Shown here piece after piece: positions 39,499 through 40,589 of a stretch of 40,589 bases of DNA (its first letter is position 1; each line of letters starts with the position of its first letter). Location of the stretch: positions 1 through 40,589 of the forward strand of contig JALOOQ010000005.1 in the NCBI GenBank assembly GCA_025454305.1, read 5' to 3'. This DNA comes from Cyanobium sp. Prado107. Lineage in GTDB: Bacteria; Cyanobacteriota; Cyanobacteriia; PCC-6307; Cyanobiaceae. Below the pieces are notes generated by a model. It had not been told where the DNA came from. It ran no database searches and worked only from the letters and a program-made list of their open reading frames with translations. A program made the translations under genes and the position numbers.

Positions 39499-40589
39499 TC
39501 ACTGATCGGAAATCAGGGAATACCCCATCGCCCGATAGCCCCGCAGTCGCCGCTCCCACATGCGTTGCGGCACCGGATGGCCGAGATCCAGCCAGTCGAT
39601 GATGCGCACGATGTTTTTCCCAGCTTGCTGCCGGTGCAGGCGGCCGGCGTATTGCTGCAGCGTGCCCTTCCACGACACGGGCATGGCCAGTAACAGGGTG
39701 TCGAGTGGTGGATGGTCGAAGCCTTCACCCACCAAACGCCCGGTGGCCACCACGATGCGGGGTGCATCGGGAGGCAACGCTTGCAACGCGGCCAGGGTGG
39801 CGCTGCGCTGGCGAGCGCTCAGTCGCCCATGCAGCAGGAACAGGTTCGGCACCTGTTCAGCCAGAGCTGTCGCGATCGCCGTGATGTGATCGGTGCGCTC
39901 ACTGAGTAGCAGCAGTTTGCGGTCCTCTTCCCAGCAGGCAAGGGCCTCGGCCACGATCCGTTCGGTGCGTGACTGATCCTCCGCCAGCCGGCGCATCAGC
40001 TCCTGGATCGGCAGATCCACGGGCAGTCCCTCAAGCTGATGGGTGCGACTCACCAGTTCCAGGGTCTGGGGTGCCCCGATCGGTCGCTCGGCGGAGTGGC
40101 GGATGGGCCCGCATTGCATGAACAGGATTGGCTGCAGACCGTCGCGGCGCACCTGCCCGTAGTTCTGTGCCATGGGGTTCACCTCGCCCTTGCGCACCAC
40201 TGACTGCATCACGGCGATGTCGAGCTGGCCGGTGGGCTTGGCTTTGCCGCCACCGATGCAACCGATCGCTTCGGGTGGGACGTCCAGGAAGGTCTGCAAT
40301 CGTTCCTGCCACTGACGCAGCAGTTCGGTCCGGTGGACCAGCACAAGGGAGTTCACGCCTCGCCGGGCCAAGATCGCTGCCGCCACGATGGTTTTGCCGA
40401 AGGCCGTCGGTGCCTGCAGCACGCCGATGTCGTGGTGCAGCATCGCCTCCACCGCAGCCTCCTGGTCGGTGCGCAGTTGGCCTGTGAAGTCCAGTTCCAG
40501 GGTCTGGGGTGCCCCGATCGGTCGCTCGGCGGAGTGGCGGATGGGCCCGCATTGCATGAACAGGATTGGCTGCAGACCGTCGCGGCGCA
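39499..40589 (-). CDS. SF2 DEAD/DEAH helicase, TOTE-conflict-system type; partial and rearranged
   Basis: The frame runs off the right edge, so the N-terminus is missing; about 362 residues are visible. Readable motifs are I (LQAPTAFGKTI), Ia (LVLVHRTELLRQW), and IV-VI in lobe 2 (VVATGRLVGEGFDHPPLDT, then QQYAGRLHR). FTGQLRTDQEAAVEAMLHHD, GGGKAKPTGQLDIAVMQS and PILFMQCGPIRH match, from memory, the helicase module that in full proteins follows a TOTE-conflict-system archaeo-eukaryotic primase domain. Motif II (DECHH) and motif III (TATP), expected between NYGQV and RRDG, are absent, and QCGPIRHSAERPIGAPQTLE occurs twice. As given, the protein could not hydrolyse ATP. It lies just right of the tRNA scar, fitting island cargo. 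Confidence 0.72.
   Translation of the reverse strand, partial: RRDGLQPILFMQCGPIRHSAERPIGAPQTLELDFTGQLRTDQEAAVEAMLHHDIGVLQAPTAFGKTIVAAAILARRGVNSLVLVHRTELLRQWQERLQTFLDVPPEAIGCIGGGKAKPTGQLDIAVMQSVVRKGEVNPMAQNYGQVRRDGLQPILFMQCGPIRHSAERPIGAPQTLELVSRTHQLEGLPVDLPIQELMRRLAEDQSRTERIVAEALACWEEDRKLLLLSERTDHITAIATALAEQVPNLFLLHGRLSARQRSATLAALQALPPDAPRIVVATGRLVGEGFDHPPLDTLLLAMPVSWKGTLQQYAGRLHRQQAGKNIVRIIDWLDLGHPVPQRMWERRLRGYRAMGYSLISDQ
40053..40151. repeat. 99-bp direct repeat, internal copy
   Basis: Identical at every base to 40491-40589, 438 bp away (146 codons, so in frame). It encodes RRDGLQPILFMQCGPIRH and the residues after it, on the minus strand. Its right edge coincides with the point where helicase motifs II and III are missing. 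Confidence 0.95.
40491..40589. repeat. 99-bp direct repeat, copy ending at the last base of the window
   Basis: Exact second copy of 40053-40151. It ends precisely at the window edge, and 99 is a standard k-mer length in short-read assemblers, so this may be a graph-overlap artefact and not a biological duplication. Confidence 0.9.

Noticed and set aside
39320-39505. Short + strand frame starting MTGLEPATFSLGS
   Set aside because: Its first codons are just the complement of the tRNA-Gly fragment; this kind of translation is a known annotation artefact at tRNA remnants.

Overview
The window looks like chromosome from a high-GC picocyanobacterium (Synechococcus/Cyanobium type). The main reasons are a Gap2-type Calvin-cycle GAPDH, a TLP40/CYP38-like lumenal cyclophilin, a DUF502 membrane protein, a lumen- or periplasm-directed TPR protein, and several small proteins of a kind I associate with picocyanobacteria. 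Genes are packed tightly, often overlap by 1 to 55 bp, and lie on both strands. All taxonomic statements rest on reading the proteins, not on a search.

Layout. 1-2406: end of purL and complete purF (purine synthesis, + strand). 2413-6875: queG, a TPR protein and a type II topoisomerase A subunit, read leftward, with two strong dyads in front of the topoisomerase gene. 6911-14077: a rightward run of an HpsJ-like membrane protein, DUF502, nusB, ftsY (reading frame broken by one base), an RsbU-type phosphatase, argH and a glycine-rich RRM protein. 14056-16423: a dihydrouridine synthase and a HI0933-family flavoprotein, divergent. 16398-20607: pilB-pilT-pilC (type IV pilus motor). 20694-23930: grpE-dnaJ-tusA-like-rsgA. 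23973-26717: murC-murB-ybaB, leftward. 26982-28004: gap2. 27950-30233: TLP40-like PPIase and thiL. 30341-31398: efp-accB. 31424-33526: pdxA, an SDR epimerase and a small antisense-overlapping ORF.

33507-35953 is the most interesting part of the chromosomal section. A small single-pass membrane protein sits behind a promoter that overlaps a perfect match to the cyanobacterial LexA (SOS) box. Next to it lie an HNH nuclease and, divergently, a SMARCAL1/HARP-like SNF2 helicase. Nuclease plus helicase is the combination fused in animal ZRANB3, so this may be a DNA-damage-response neighbourhood (inference).

35916-39137 holds small secreted, membrane and coiled-coil proteins, and about 700 bp with no convincing gene but with strong hairpins. 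39315-39358 is the 3' part of a tRNA-Gly(CCC) gene without its 5' half, a typical integration scar. To its right, running off the window edge, is a superfamily 2 helicase of the type linked to TOTE conflict systems. That suggests the edge of a genomic island. The helicase as given lacks motifs II and III and contains a 99-bp exact repeat that ends at the last base, so it is either genuinely rearranged or an assembly artefact.
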